A DNA stretch of 64,000 bases from Phlebotomus papatasi (taxonomy: Eukaryota > Arthropoda > Insecta > Diptera > Psychodidae), in NCBI RefSeq assembly GCF_024763615.1, contig NC_077223.1, positions 105,152,627 through 105,216,626 on the forward strand, read 5' to 3'. The notes beneath the pieces were generated by a model. That model was not told where the DNA came from, searched no databases, and saw nothing but the letters and a program-made list of their open reading frames with translations. The position numbers were made by a program, and so were the translations under genes. How positions within the stretch are numbered: the first letter of the stretch is position 1; every line of letters begins with the position of its first letter. Positions 46,262-58,291 of the stretch are shown piece by piece.

Positions 46262-47740
46262 AACCAGTCCGTTGTCAATGAAATATGGAAATGACTCACC
46301 CTTTGGCAAAGAGTGGCTTTTCTAGTTCAAACTCTTGTTCAGAATGGGAATTGAAAAAGAAGAGAATAAAAATATTTTCACATGTTATGTTAGATGGTTT
46401 CTTTTTCACGTAAAAAGACGCGCGCGAGAAAATAAAATCCTCCATCCCTTTCGATAAATCCCTCATGCAAGAAAATTTAGTCAAAGATGTTTTCTTTTTT
46501 TTTGCTTTAGAAAAGTTGACTTGTCGCAAAGAAAATCCCATATTACAGAAGGCGTTTGACCTCTGAAATTATTTTAGAAGAGTGTATCCTTACAAGATTG
46601 AAAAATTCCTCTAGCCCTCATATCGAAATTCTTTGGGAAAAATTCACAAATTCATGGGAATGGGGGATTTAGGCAATTCTTAAAGGAAAACAGGCGTATG
46701 TTGGAAGTAATGCTGAATGCCTGAAATTTCTTTTGATGAGGATGTTGCAAAAACAAAAAAAAAACTGAGGAAAAGAAACACAATGTATTAGATCTCATCA
46801 CTGCTAAAACAAGAAACAGGAGACATCAAAAATCTCCTATATAACTTCCCTCTGAGAGAGCTATGTATAAGGGAGGAGGAAAAACACGTTGAAGCTGTAA
46901 ACTCTCCAGTAAATAAAAAAAAGGAATATATTCGTTGGAGCTGAAAATGCAACATGGGTGGAAAAAAGCTTTCAATTAATGCTCAAATGGAAGCTTTTTC
47001 CCCCTTAAGCTTACCATTATCACATCTTCATCATTCCTCCAGTATGTCTTACGAGTCCTTGTCGTTTTTACCATCATGATGGTTTTTCTTTTGATTCTGG
47101 AGCAGAATCAAATGAACGTGGCGTTTTTATGAGTCAAAGAAGAGAAATAAAAGAAACATTAAATTGTGTCCTTGACTACAAATCAATGGAATTTTAGCTC
47201 AAATTAAAGATACACAGAGTCTGCAAATACAATAAGGTAGAATCGTAACATGACCCACTCCACCCAGTACGGTATCAAGACGTCTAGCCAAGATACTTTT
47301 TATCAATAAAATAATTTCAAAGAATCACAAAATCAATATTATTTTGTTGTACTTATCATCAAATAAAACGTACCAAAAACTCCTTCAATATTACTGAAGT
47401 TCTGTATTAAATTACATAAAAATGGCTATACGAGTTCTGAATTAAAGATGGTCAAACAGATAATCCTAGGAAAAATTCTACTCTCATTTAGGACAAAATA
47501 TACAAAAAGTAAGAGCTGTAGGCAAATATGTGCTTAAGCGCTTAATGTTGTCGTAAACTTTGGTTCCACCCTATCAGAGAATCTTGTTAATTGAATCTCG
47601 ATAATTGAGGAAGATTAAATACACATTTCATAAATATATTGCGAAACATATCTACTGTTTTGTTTTTTTCTTTATAATCTAACCTATCGCACAAAGGCGA
47701 TTTTAGTGATGCTTCAGATTTTTTTTGATTTTTTGATTGT
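46262..47740. other. Unassigned intron DNA
   Basis: No repeat family or exon that I can support. Confidence 0.4.
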
Positions 47741-47977
47741 GGTAAAGTACCCTGTAGTCGGCCGGTTTCTCAACTCGGCCAGTGCAACTATTTATTCAAT
47801 TTACTTAGATTTGTTATAATATGGTCTTACCGATTTAACATTATAAGGTTTATTATATTATATATATAACGTAAATCAGAGAAAATTTCGTAGAAATTGA
47901 CTATAAAACGTTAAAAAATTGGTTAAATAATTCAACTTGCCGAGTTGAGAAACCGGCCGACTCGAGGGTACTTTACC
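47741..47977. mobile_element. MITE, CTCGGCC family
   Basis: 237 bp, ends GGTAAAGTACCCT and AGGGTACTTTACC. TCGGCC-type words occur repeatedly within 45 bp of each end (GTCGGCCGGTTTCTC, CTCGGCCAG). The arms are about 42 bp. Confidence 0.8.
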
Positions 47978-48109
47978 TTACTAAACAGCAGCGATTTTGT
48001 CATTGGGTCAAATGATTTAAGAAAATACTTATTATTTTGGAAATTATCATTTTTTGGGGCGGGCCTAGGCCTCCTAGGCAAGATTCTAAATTAAATTCCG
48101 GATCTCGGC

Positions 48110-48232
48110 TTATAACGCTTTGGGATCGACCATGAACACCTCCCTGAAGTGGCGGAGGATCGGCAGGCCTGAGATTATAACCTGGATGTCCTAAGCCCGC
48201 AACCCCTAAAGATAAACGGTTCAAAATGATGA
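48110..48232 (-). repeat. Putative dispersed SINE-like repeat, copy 1
   Basis: Read on the minus strand it starts GTCATCATCATTTTGAACCG and continues CTGCCGATCCTCCGCCACTT. The copy at 61597-61717 shares both blocks in the same order. Confidence 0.5.
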
Positions 48233-48429
48233 TGACTTATCATTTTGATTTCATTTTGTTTTTGCGCCTAGGTCCTAGGCAAAACCGTTTCTTGCCGTTT
48301 TTTGGTACTTGGGTACCTATATTTCCGATTCTGCAAAACCGACTTACTGCCCGATAATCCTCTGGACAGATGAAGTTCATAAAACTGACACCAGGAGCTC
48401 TGTAAAAAATATATGGATTATATACTCTT

Positions 48430-49580
48430 TTTAATGAATTTTAGCACAGACATGTGCTAAACTTACTTAGAAATTCTTGAATATTTATTTAAATCTACAA
48501 AATTTCTAGTAGGGTAAAGTGATATAATTTGGAATTAGTGTTACAAGTTGGACAAATCGCCGCCGGTACAAGTTGAACAGGGATTTTTTCTTGATAATAC
48601 AGTACAAAATTTGTTTTTAAACACAAGGAACCAAATTATAAAACTAAAGCATTAAAAATATAGAAATAAAAATGAAGTACTAAATTTATCAAGACAAAGA
48701 GCCCTGCCCAAATTGTACCATTCATTGTCCAACTTGTACCACTGTCCAACTTGCACCACTTTACCCTATTTGCATAAATTCTTCTCAAAAATTTATTTTA
48801 AACTCGGAATCGTACACATATGAGATTTAGTACGCTTTTATATACAACATTAATCCCTTTGAAGAATCTTACATATCGTTAAGAAACATGTAATGTTTCA
48901 AATACGTAATTAATTTATCAATTTACAATTTTCCCTGTAAAATTGTGTAATATTCTCAAATAATTTTAGTACAGGCATGTACTAACATATATAGGAACCA
49001 TTGAAAATTTATTCCAACATATTAAATTTCTATTATCTGCCTCACTTTCTCTCTCAAATTTGTTTCAAAATTGGACTCGAATACATTCAAGATTTAGTAC
49101 TGTCGTCTAAATATAACATAATCCCTATAAAGAGCCTTTCATTTAATTAAAAAAATCAGATAAAATTGCAAATTCGTAATTAATTTCTCCTTTTTACAAT
49201 TTTCTCTATAAAACTGTATATTCTTCACAAGTAATTTTAGCACAGACATGTACTAAACATATTTAATAACACTGAAATATTTTTTTAATGTACTAAAATT
49301 CTATTAGGTGCCTCACTTTCCAAAACTTTTTCAAAATTGAATTCGTATACATATGAGATTTAGTACAGACTTCAATATGTAACATAATGCCTTTGAATAA
49401 TCTTCCATATCATTGAGAAATAAACAATGTTGTAAGTACGTAATTGTTATAATTGATTTATCTAAAATTGCTTTTTCCAATTGCTTTGTAAAATTGTGTA
49501 TTCTTCTCAAGTAGGTTTTAGTACGGGCGTGTTCTAAATGTGAAGGAACATTTTAATATTTATTGCAATGTAACATCTTT
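48430..49580. repeat. Satellite-like tandem repeat, about 270-280 bp unit
   Basis: A palindromic core, TAGCACAGACATGTGCTA or a variant, lies at about 48441, 48966, 49237 and 49518. Between cores the order GCCTCACTTTC, GAGATTTAGTAC, CATAATCCCT, CGTAATTAATT, TTCTTCTCAAG is kept. The first interval is longer only because of the MITE at 48512-48766. Confidence 0.82.
48512..48766. mobile_element. TA-flanked MITE, GTCCAACTTGTACCA family
   Basis: 255 bp, ends GGGTAAAGTG and CACTTTACCC, TA on both sides. CAAGTTGGAC or ACTTGTACCA words occur three times at the right end and twice at the left. Inserted into the satellite. Confidence 0.87.
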
Positions 49581-50591
49581 TGTTAGATATTCCATGGAAA
49601 AAATTTCATCTTCCCAGGAAAGAAAAGGCTTGGCTTAGGAAATTGATGAAAATTTTCACGTTGCGGAATACTCCATAAAATTGACTTTTTATATAGTCTC
49701 TCTCGTCTACCATCGCATTTAAAATTTCCACGTTCTCCACGGAAAAGGGGAAAATGTGTGAGTGGAAAAATTTATTAATTGTATACCTTTTGCACGTGGT
49801 GTATTTTCTCTATAACTGGAAGAAAATCTAGAAAATTTGTCACAACTTCCTGAATTCAGGGGGTGTTTACATGAAAAAGCTGTTTTCCAATTAAAATTTC
49901 CAACTTCACCCTCATCCTTTCTCACATCTTCCAAGGTGGAAAATTATTTTATTGAAAGTTGGGAATGCTTCAAAGTAAAACCGAGTTATAGTGCGCAAGA
50001 AATTTCATTAGAATATATGTGAGATATTGTAAATGGTTCAATGATTTATTGGTAATATCTGTAACGAAGATGGAAATTAATTAAGCTGAAATTCAATTGA
50101 AATTTCTCAACTGGTATACTTCTTACTGAAGTTCATTTTCAACAAGATGTGCAACAATTTTAACTGAACGTGAAAAGTCTTCTAAATAATTCACTCGAGA
50201 ATTTATTTATTTATTTATTTTTTGAAAGAATGTCTAGAAATTCCAGCAGCTTTACTGGGAAACTTTCTCAGTCAATCAATATTTGGTAAAAATGTTCATA
50301 TTTGATACAGAGGAAGAGATTTTCCGTGTTCTACTTTTGCTTTTTTTTCATCTTTTCCTACTACAACACGGAAATGGATCAGAGATTGCAAACAACAAAA
50401 AGTTTTGCATACTCTCTCTTTCTCCCAATAAAATGTCGGAAAAATATCTTGTTGCGATGAATTTTTCTGTCAGAGAATAAGAAAAGATGCACATACCGAG
50501 GAATGACAAGGGGATGATGGAAAAACTTTAAAATGCTAACATGCAAGGGACAGAGATTTAATTTCCTCAAGAAAAACGAAAGAAAACTATA
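49581..50591. other. Unassigned intron DNA
   Basis: A short ATTT run lies at about 50207-50222. No other structure that I can support. Confidence 0.4.
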
Positions 50592-51180
50592 GGGGAAGGT
50601 TTTGCACCTTCGTAATGTTGCAGCTTCGTAAAAGTTGATTTTTTTCCAAGTTACTAAATGAATTTCATCCATGGACATATAATCTAAAAGCTAGTCCAAC
50701 ATCTCACATTTCCTGACAAAATTGGAAGCCTAGGCCTTTTTTTCCAGGGTCCAAAAGGCAAAATAAAAAATGGGCCTAAAATCGTAATTTTGATATGTAA
50801 ATATTTTATGCATTTTTGCACACGGCAAGTGTATTTTCGAAAAAACAACTATTCCAGGTTATAGAGGGTTTATTAGGGTTAATATTTACCGTGAAAATCT
50901 TTTGCTTGAAGGGGTCGTTTTTGTGGGTGGAGGAAAATTCATAAAAATTACTACCTTTGCAGCTCAGGAAAATTGAATTTTGCAGCTTCGTAAAAACATC
51001 TGTCAAAATTCTCACTGAATTCCTCACTGTTTTGGGTCACACTGTGCATATCGCTCGGGATATTTGACTCATCAGAGATTCCACTGAATAAATTAACAAG
51101 AAAATTTTGGGATATTAAACAATTTTCACTAAAATCTCGAAGGAAAACACGCACTTCCCCATCAAAATGAGACTTCATCA

Positions 51181-51411
51181 GGGTACGAATTCTGAGATGG
51201 TGAGTTTTTCACGTGAGAAATTCACGGCTCTGAGATCACTTTTAGTAAACATTTTGTCAAGCTTTCATAAAAACTTTCATGTGAATTCTTAGATACTGTA
51301 AGTGTTTCATCTAACACTTTTTATGAAAGCTTCACGAAACGCGTACAGAAAACAATCTAAAAGCCGTGAGTTTCTCATGTGAAAATCTCATGCATCTCAG
51401 AATTCATACCC
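51181..51411. mobile_element. Nested foldback MITE
   Basis: Ends GGGTACGAATTCTGAGATG and its near complement. A second inner inverted pair (GTGAGTTT and complement) and CATAAAAA/TTTTATG near the centre. Confidence 0.7.
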
Positions 51412-51571
51412 AGATGTTTTTTTTTTATTTTACTTCTGTCAAATTAAACATTAAGCCTGAATCTACTTATGGTAGATGTGATTCTTTAATTGCCACTTCG
51501 ATGTATTTTGAGTATTTCTCATTCAATTTTCCTTGCTTTAAAGTGGAACTTCATACATTTCGCTTTAAATT

Positions 51572-51996
51572 GAGTAAGTGTGCCAAATTCCGGCCAGCTT
51601 GCAATTTCGGCCACCTTTTTTGTTCCTCGAATTTCTATTAATTTTTAGTTTTTACATACTCTAAAGATTATACAATGCAAAAGAATAACAAAAAATGTAG
51701 CTTCGACAAACGAGATGACGTGAAAAGGATATTGGAAGAATTCCCGAAGGGCAAGGAACTATGAGAATGAAGGTGGCCGAAATAGGGCACCAAAGCTATG
51801 TCTATATTTTTTTCATTCTAAAATGTATTAAGAATGATTTTAGAGTAAATAAAGGCGATAAACTCTTTACAAGGTTCCAAGCAACAGTCTTACAAAAGAA
51901 AAAAGAAAAAAATCAATTTGTATTTAAAATATTACATTTCAAACTTGAGACTTTGACGCTTGCATGCAACTATGCCGAAATTTGGCACACTTACCC
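51572..51996. mobile_element. AAATTTCGGCC-family MITE, copy 4 (nested)
   Basis: 425 bp, start GAGTAAGTGTGCCAAATTCC (one base off the family end), end CACACTTACCC. Closely similar to 20331-20760. Confidence 0.85.
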
Positions 51997-52087
51997 TTGG
52001 TGGCTGGTCATTTTTGAAATCAGTTACGTGCGAAATAATGTTCTGTAAGATCCATTGAAGGTGTTAGAGAAAATCCGAGGATTACAA

Positions 52088-52116
52088 TAGGTGTGATTAT
52101 GAGAGAATCATACCTA
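52088..52116. repeat. 11-bp stem hairpin, third copy
   Basis: TAGGTGTGATT and AATCATACCTA pair with one G-T. Loop 7 nt. Followed by ACC and further on CTTAAC. Confidence 0.5.
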
Positions 52117-52756
52117 ACCAAGCACTTAACTGACTGCCAGATTGCAGAGAAAAAATGGTTTTCCGAGGGTCAAAAAACATGTGTTAGAAAAATAGCTTAA
52201 AATTGATTTTTAAAGCCTGATACCTCCTACAAATGGTGAAAACAAGTAGATGAAAGTTCCAGTTAGGCAGTGATGCTCAAATTTTTGTGTCCGGTGTAAT
52301 TTTTCCGAGGAAAGAGGCCTACATAGGTGGGCAAAATGTTGTACGAAGCTGAGCAAACCAGGGCAAACCAGCAAAATAGTATAAAATTGATTTTTTAATG
52401 CATAATACCTCCTACAAACGGTGAAAACAAGTAAATGAAAGTTCCATCTAAGTAATGATGCCCAAATTTTTGTGTCCGGTGTAATGTTTTCGGGGAAAAT
52501 GAGGCCTACAGAGGTGGGAAAAAGTGGTACGAAGCTGAGTTAACCAGGGCACATTCGTAAAAAATGTCGCTACATTTTCATTTTCCTGCAAAGGAAAATC
52601 CAAGGACTTCCAGGAATTTTGTGAGGCAGAATTATGAACCCAATAAGTAAGAGATTTTTTGATATAGTGATATAATTGATTCGGTGTGTGTGGCATTCAG
52701 TAAAAAATCTTAAATCTTGGACTCCTTTTTTAATACGAACCTTCAAAACCTTCCCC

Positions 52757-53593
52757 TATATAGTAAAAAAAAGAGAAATAGCACAAAACTACGAGTATTT
52801 CCTTTTGAATTATGAACTTCCCAATTGAGAAGGAACATTATACTGATGTAATTTGAGATGCTTGATTGATGTTCAACAGCATTCTCCTTAGACCAACAAG
52901 AACCACGTCGTTTCTCGAGTGAGAACAATTATTTTTCCTGTTAAACGGGGATGAAAGAAAGAGTGTAGAATAAGCTGAGAAAAGAATCTCACCTAATAGA
53001 GCTACAATTTTCCACTTACTCTATCATAGATACAATGTCTGCATTGTACTGTATATTTTACAATCTTTCTTCTTAAATTTTAATCATGAAAAGAGCTTCA
53101 AGGAAGAGGAAGGTTGGGCACTTTCGCAGGAGTAGTATAATAGAGAGTACTTCTTATCTTACCCAACTCCTCATAAGATAAGGGCTAAAACCTCAATGCT
53201 ATTGACAAAGAATCTAATAGGATATTACATTTATCCCAGTTTAGTCGCTTGGTTTAACTCTTTGAAAACCACCTATATTAAAGATATTAAAGAAGATTAA
53301 TAAATAATCCCACTTATTTATTTCTTGTCTCAAAAATGAAGGAAAATAATTATAAATAGGAATTGATACTCTATAGCTTCCAGCTTCCTAAATTAATAAA
53401 CTTTGAGGTCTGTTTAATTTTTCAATTTCTATCTTAATGGGGTATTTTGAAATAGAATCCATTACACTGTGCTATTCACTGTGTGCATGCACTGTAAAAA
53501 GTAAAAGGCTTTTCTATTTACACTAAATTTCGCCAATTTTCGAAGAACTAAAACCTCAATTTCGAATTTTCTAAGAAGTTGCTAAAGGAGATA
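52757..53593. other. Unassigned intron DNA
   Basis: No exon or repeat family that I can support. Confidence 0.4.
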
Positions 53594-54245
53594 TAGTAAG
53601 GTGCGGTAACTGGATTGTTTTCGTAGAGTCCTACTTAAACGCTTGTTTTTGGACTGTTGAAATTCTTATTTACTTCTTCTAAATCCATAGAATTATTCAC
53701 TGTTTCATTCAGAAACATAATATAAAATATATCAAAAATATTAAAGAAAATTTATTAAATAATGATAATACTGAAATAAGTTAGCGTTCACTAAGTGGAT
53801 CGCCTGTTCGCTAATTGGATCAAATGGTCTTTTAATTGGATCACTCAATTTACAAGAATATTCTCGATAATTCTGAAACTATTCCGTGAGATCTTCAGCA
53901 GTAACCACAGCCAAATTCCTGAAACAAGCATCTCCAGGCCTTCCATTCGTAAAATATTTTGGAATTTTGATGGTCTCGCAGATGATTTTGACGCTGTCCA
54001 GAATTTGTTCCTTGCCAATGGAGTGCCAATCATTCGCACATCCCAGGATCCACATGACAAGTTCTTTTTTTTCTTTTGTAAGCGTCGTTGGCCTGCCATT
54101 GGGGCACTCTTCTGGGTATCTTCTAGTCAATTTGTTATACAGTGTCGCCCTTGGTACATTAAATGTTTTGGATGCATAGGTCATGGTAGAACCATCTCGT
54201 ACACACTTCAAGGCATTCTTTATATCTTACTATAATTTACTTGGA
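53594..54245 (-). pseudogene. Decayed pogo/Tigger-like transposase remnant
   Basis: The open part 53879-54226 (minus) encodes about 116 residues: DIKNALKCVRDG, a psq-type helix-turn-helix (ASKTFNVPRATLYNKL), then GRPTTLTKEKKELVMWI and NGRPGDACFRNL. This is the standard order of pogo/Tigger transposases: psq domain, then the start of the CENP-B-like domain. A TAG at 53879 ends it. The DDE catalytic domain is absent. Upstream the N-terminal residues seen in the 19014-19430 copy are missing. On the far side lies the element end GTAAGGTGCGGTAACTGGAT, with TTGGATC-type words three times at 53790-53850. Relic, not functional. Confidence 0.8.
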
Positions 54246-54267
54246 GTATGATTTACGTCATTAATGC

Positions 54268-54390
54268 ATAGGGGAAAGCGTGCTACCTTCGGACGATTTA
54301 TGCTTCGCACAAATCACTTTTTTTCAATGCTTTCAATGTGTTATAAATGAATTTGGCCCATTATAATATAATATTTTTAGGCATTGAATA
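54268..54390. mobile_element. Truncated CTACCTTCGGACGA-family MITE
   Basis: Start GGGGAAAGCGTGCTACC at about 54272. Shares AAATGAATTTGGCCCATTAT with the complement of 13538-13752. The right part is lost at the start of the array. Confidence 0.65.
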
Positions 54391-54393
54391 AAC

Positions 54394-55450
54394 GAGCAGT
54401 AAAAAGTCAAATTTGGTCAGCAAAAAATTCGAAATGATCAGTAAAAAATAAAAAAAATGATCAGTAAAAAATAAAAAAAGGGCAGCAAAAAGTTTAAAAA
54501 AGATCAGTAAAAAATTAAAAAAGAGCAGTACTTTATTAAAAGTGGTCAGTAAAAAATGAAAAGTGACCAGCAAAAACTTAAATTTTTTACTGACCACTTT
54601 AAATTTTTTATTGCCCACATTTATTTTTTACTGTTCACTTTTAATTTTTTACTGACCAATTTTTATTTTTACTGCCCACTTTTAATTTTTTACTGACCAA
54701 TTTTTATTTTTTACTGTTCACTTTTAATTTTTTACTGACCGATTTTTATTTTTTACTGACCACTTTTAATTTTTTAGTGACCAATTTTTATTTTTTACTG
54801 ACCATTTTTAACTTTTTACTGAGCAATTTTTATTTTTTACTGACCACTTTTAACTTTTTCCTGACCAATTTTTATTTTTTACTGCTCGTTTTTAATTTTT
54901 TACTGGCCGATTTTTATTTTTTACTGACCACTTAATTTTTTACTGACCTCTTTTATTTTTTTGCTGACCAATTTTTATTTTTTACTGTTCCTTTTTATTT
55001 TTTGCTGACCACTTTTTAATATTTCACTGATCAATACGAATATTTCTACTGATAATTTTTAATTTTTTGTTGACCACTTTCTATTTTTTACTGCTCATTT
55101 TTAATTTTTTACTGCTTTTTTAATTTTTTTTGCTGCTCATTTTTAATTTTTCGCTGATCAACTCGAATATTTTTACTGCTCATTTTTAATTTTTTACTGA
55201 CCATATTTTCTTTTTACTGACCATTTTTAATTTTTTGCTGATTAATATTTAATTTTTTACTGATCAACTCGAATATTTATCTACTGATCAATTTGAAGTT
55301 TTTACTGACCAATTTTAACTTTCTACTGACCAAATTTAACTTTTTACTGACAAAATTGAAAATTTTTGCTGATTATTTCGAATTATTTGCTGATCAAATT
55401 TGATTTTCTGCTGAGCACTTTTGACTTTTCACTGACCATTTGTTTTTTGC
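54394..55450. repeat. Degenerate TTTTTTACTGACCA array with an orientation switch
   Basis: The first 180 bp read GGTCAGTAAAAAATAAAAAA. From about 54575 on, the complement, TTTTTTACTGACCACTTTTA, continues for about 875 bp in units near 20 bp, alternating ACC(A/G)A and ACCACT spacers. Confidence 0.88.
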
Positions 55451-57289
55451 CATATTTTTAGAGATTGCGATTACGAATTCATTTCATGATAATCTCTTTA
55501 TCTAATATATTCTGTAAAAAATCATCGAAAGTATGACAGCTGCCAAAATAATTACTATGATCAGACAATGAAATAACGTTATTCTGACTTAATTTTCGTA
55601 AATGGAAAGTTTGAAATTTTCACTGTCAAAAAAAGGTCTGACCCACAAAACATGAGAAAAACATTTTAAATTCTCATAGCAATATTAAGCCATTTTGGAA
55701 AATTTATGCTAAAGCTATAATTTGAATTTTGCACTGTACTATATGGTTTTTCCTCTTTGAAAGAAAGCATTTTTCGAACTTTGCACGTAACTTATGAATC
55801 CTTATGTGTAACCGGTACCACGTAAATGTAATTTAAAAGGTCTTTTTGAGAAAATCCTACCAATTATGGTGGAATTCTTCGGGAAAATTGCACAGGGAAA
55901 AATACCTTGAAATTGGATAGAATTTGCATGGTGAATTCTCATCTCTTAACATTTGAGAGTATGTTATATTTTCATCATTTTCCAGTAATTAATGAAATGC
56001 TTTTTCCTCCTCGTTGAGAGGAATGACACAAAGTGCAGAAAATCCCGTGAGAGAGAAGTTGCAATTTTCACCACAAAGCTCCTCTGTCTTTTGGTGTTTT
56101 TGCCATAAAGGACTTCACATGAGGGATTTTCCTCAAATTTCCCCCAGAAAGTTTCTCCTATGATAGATTCACCCAAAAAGTTCATGAGTTTGATGGGCAG
56201 GCATATGATGAAAATTGTGGACAAAATGGGCTTTTTCCTCTTTCTATGTATGGTATTTATTGGTGGATGGATCAATTGTGTTTGTGATCAATACAATGAG
56301 TCAATGGTAAAGCATTGAAAATCAACATTTTCCAAAGATTTCCACACCCTCTTTGAGGGAGGGTATCTCTTATCTCCACTGAACTTTCAAGTATTCTTCC
56401 AAAGCTTGACTTCCGAATCCTCTCTTCTGATGGTTTTATGTCAAACATTATACATCAACAAAACAATGATGACAACTTCCTGAAGCATCCATACAACAAA
56501 CAACCATAAAGGTCGACGTGGTGAGGAGAAAATGTCATACAGACTCCATACATCAATCAATAAAATGGTTTTACCACCCTTCCCCCCGGGAAAAAGGGAA
56601 GATTCTTAGAGGGCATGGAACCATCTTATTGATGACTGTGACACACATTCTGATACCACAGATGCCTTAATTTCCGTCCTGTTACCATGCACTTGTACCA
56701 CCCAGTATTCAATCCCATTCCACTTGAGTCTATTGACCCATTGAGCAGTCCAAGTGTTTTTCCGAAGAGCAGGAGAGCCTAGAGAAATCTCATTCAGTGT
56801 TGAACATTTCAATGATACTTCTCAGAACTGGAAAACTCGTCGTCTCCTTCTTAATTTAAAGTACTTTCAAATACCTCGAAGAAGTTCTGAATGGAAAATT
56901 CTAGATTAATGATAAACGTTTTTTAAATACATTAACGACTATTTTTTGTCAAGAAGTAATTTGACAGCTGTCAAATACATGATCAAACGTTTGACAGGTT
57001 GATGTTTGAAAGCTTAATAGTTGCTCGACAAAATGACTTATAAACTTTGTTAAATTATAAGTAATTAAAATTCTTTTTTAGATCCTTGAGTGTATTTTGA
57101 TTTGAAATTTCGTTTTCGAAATGAAAATCCCATAGGGGCAGTAGAGGATATATAGGGAGTACCAAAGAGGCAATATTGACGGAACTCTTATACCATGGGG
57201 CCCCCAGAACTGTCACTTATAGTTGAATATGTCACTAATTAAACACTGAATTGGTGCATAGCGAACGGTGGCAGGAAGAGGCCATCGCA
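55451..57289. other. Unassigned intron DNA
   Basis: Includes a somewhat protein-like minus frame at 56606-56812, rejected below. No repeat family seen. Confidence 0.4.
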
Positions 57290-57492
57290 ACACTAAGTAC
57301 TTAACTAAGGCCTTTGTAAAAGTCCTTAAACTAGTAGTTTGTATTAATGACATAAAAATATACTAAGTACTTAATTAATGACTTTCTACTAAGCACTTTT
57401 TAAGTAGTTACTTTAATGCTTGAAAAACATATTTTTTCATTCTTCATATTTTTTATTCACAAGAAAGGTCTTTTCATACACTTATCCTCTTA

Positions 57493-57829
57493 CAGTAGAG
57501 TCTCGTTATAGTCCATATTTGGTTCCAGATTTGACACTTGGGTCGCACGGCTCGCACCACAGTCCATGTCATTTTTTAAAATTATCAACGACTTTTAGTA
57601 TTGAAATTGCTCGACGGCTTCCACTTTCTTTGCGATTGTGGTACTTGTCCTCGCTCTCTTCATTATGGATCACAATTATCACAATTACTCAATAAAGTTG
57701 GCGAAAAATATTAAAATAATTATGACAACATTGCATGTCGCGTACTAAAAAACATAACCTCAGTGATTTGAAATCAACGGTAGTTAAATTGTGGGCTATA
57801 GAGCGATGGCCTATAGCGGGACTCTACTG
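57493..57829. mobile_element. Tc1/pogo-type MITE, CAGTAGAGTC ends
   Basis: 337 bp, ends CAGTAGAGTCTCGTTATAG and CTATAGCGGGACTCTACTG, TA on both sides. The termini resemble those of pogo/Tigger-type elements. Confidence 0.82.
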
Positions 57830-58291
57830 TATTAACTTATTGACGCCAGGACAGAACAGATTCAACAGAATTTAAGGCACATCTAAGAAAATTTCACAGA
57901 TTTCAGGCTACTGGAACCAAATGGAGGGCTTTCAGATAGACTTACCAAATCAAAATTGACTTCGTAGATTCCACTAATTTTTCCTTTCGATAGATTTATG
58001 ACAAAATCTCTTAAATTTTTGCGAATGAAACACACATTTGATTACACTTAAGAGATAATGTTTTTCTGATATGCCATGTTGATCCATCTCTTTCTTGTCA
58101 ATATGTGGCCATCGCATTCTCTATTCTAGTTTCCACTTTTTGCCATCAGGTGTGCTACAATCGCTCAAAAATTCCTTAATTAAGAACTTAGAAAGTACTT
58201 ATTAAGGCCCTACTTTATGTACTTGCGTAAAGCTCTAATTTAACAGCATGGACAATGCCTTTAATTATATTATTGTGCTAGTAACAGCTTA

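Larger units (their letters stand above)
50592..52756. mobile_element. 2.2-kb TA-flanked composite element, GCTTCGTAA family
   Basis: Ends GGGGAAGGTTTTGCACC and AAAACCTTCCCC, TA on both sides. GCAGCTTCGTAA recurs at 50620 and 50984. It contains a foldback (51181-51411), a MITE (51572-51996), a hairpin (52088-52116) and a 183-bp tandem duplication (about 52198-52555, block TGTGTCCGGTGTAAT). No transposase is visible. Confidence 0.72.

Noticed and set aside
56606..56812. Minus-strand frame with a protein-like stretch (WTAQWVNRLKWNGIEYWVV) as an exon
   Set aside because: No convincing acceptor/donor pair in matching phase and no family that I recognise. A translated search would decide; a hit to a conserved insect protein would restore it.
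56930..57010. TGACAGCTGTCA-type palindromes as a regulatory cluster
   Set aside because: Only one good palindrome and two half-matches are present; too little to support a site.
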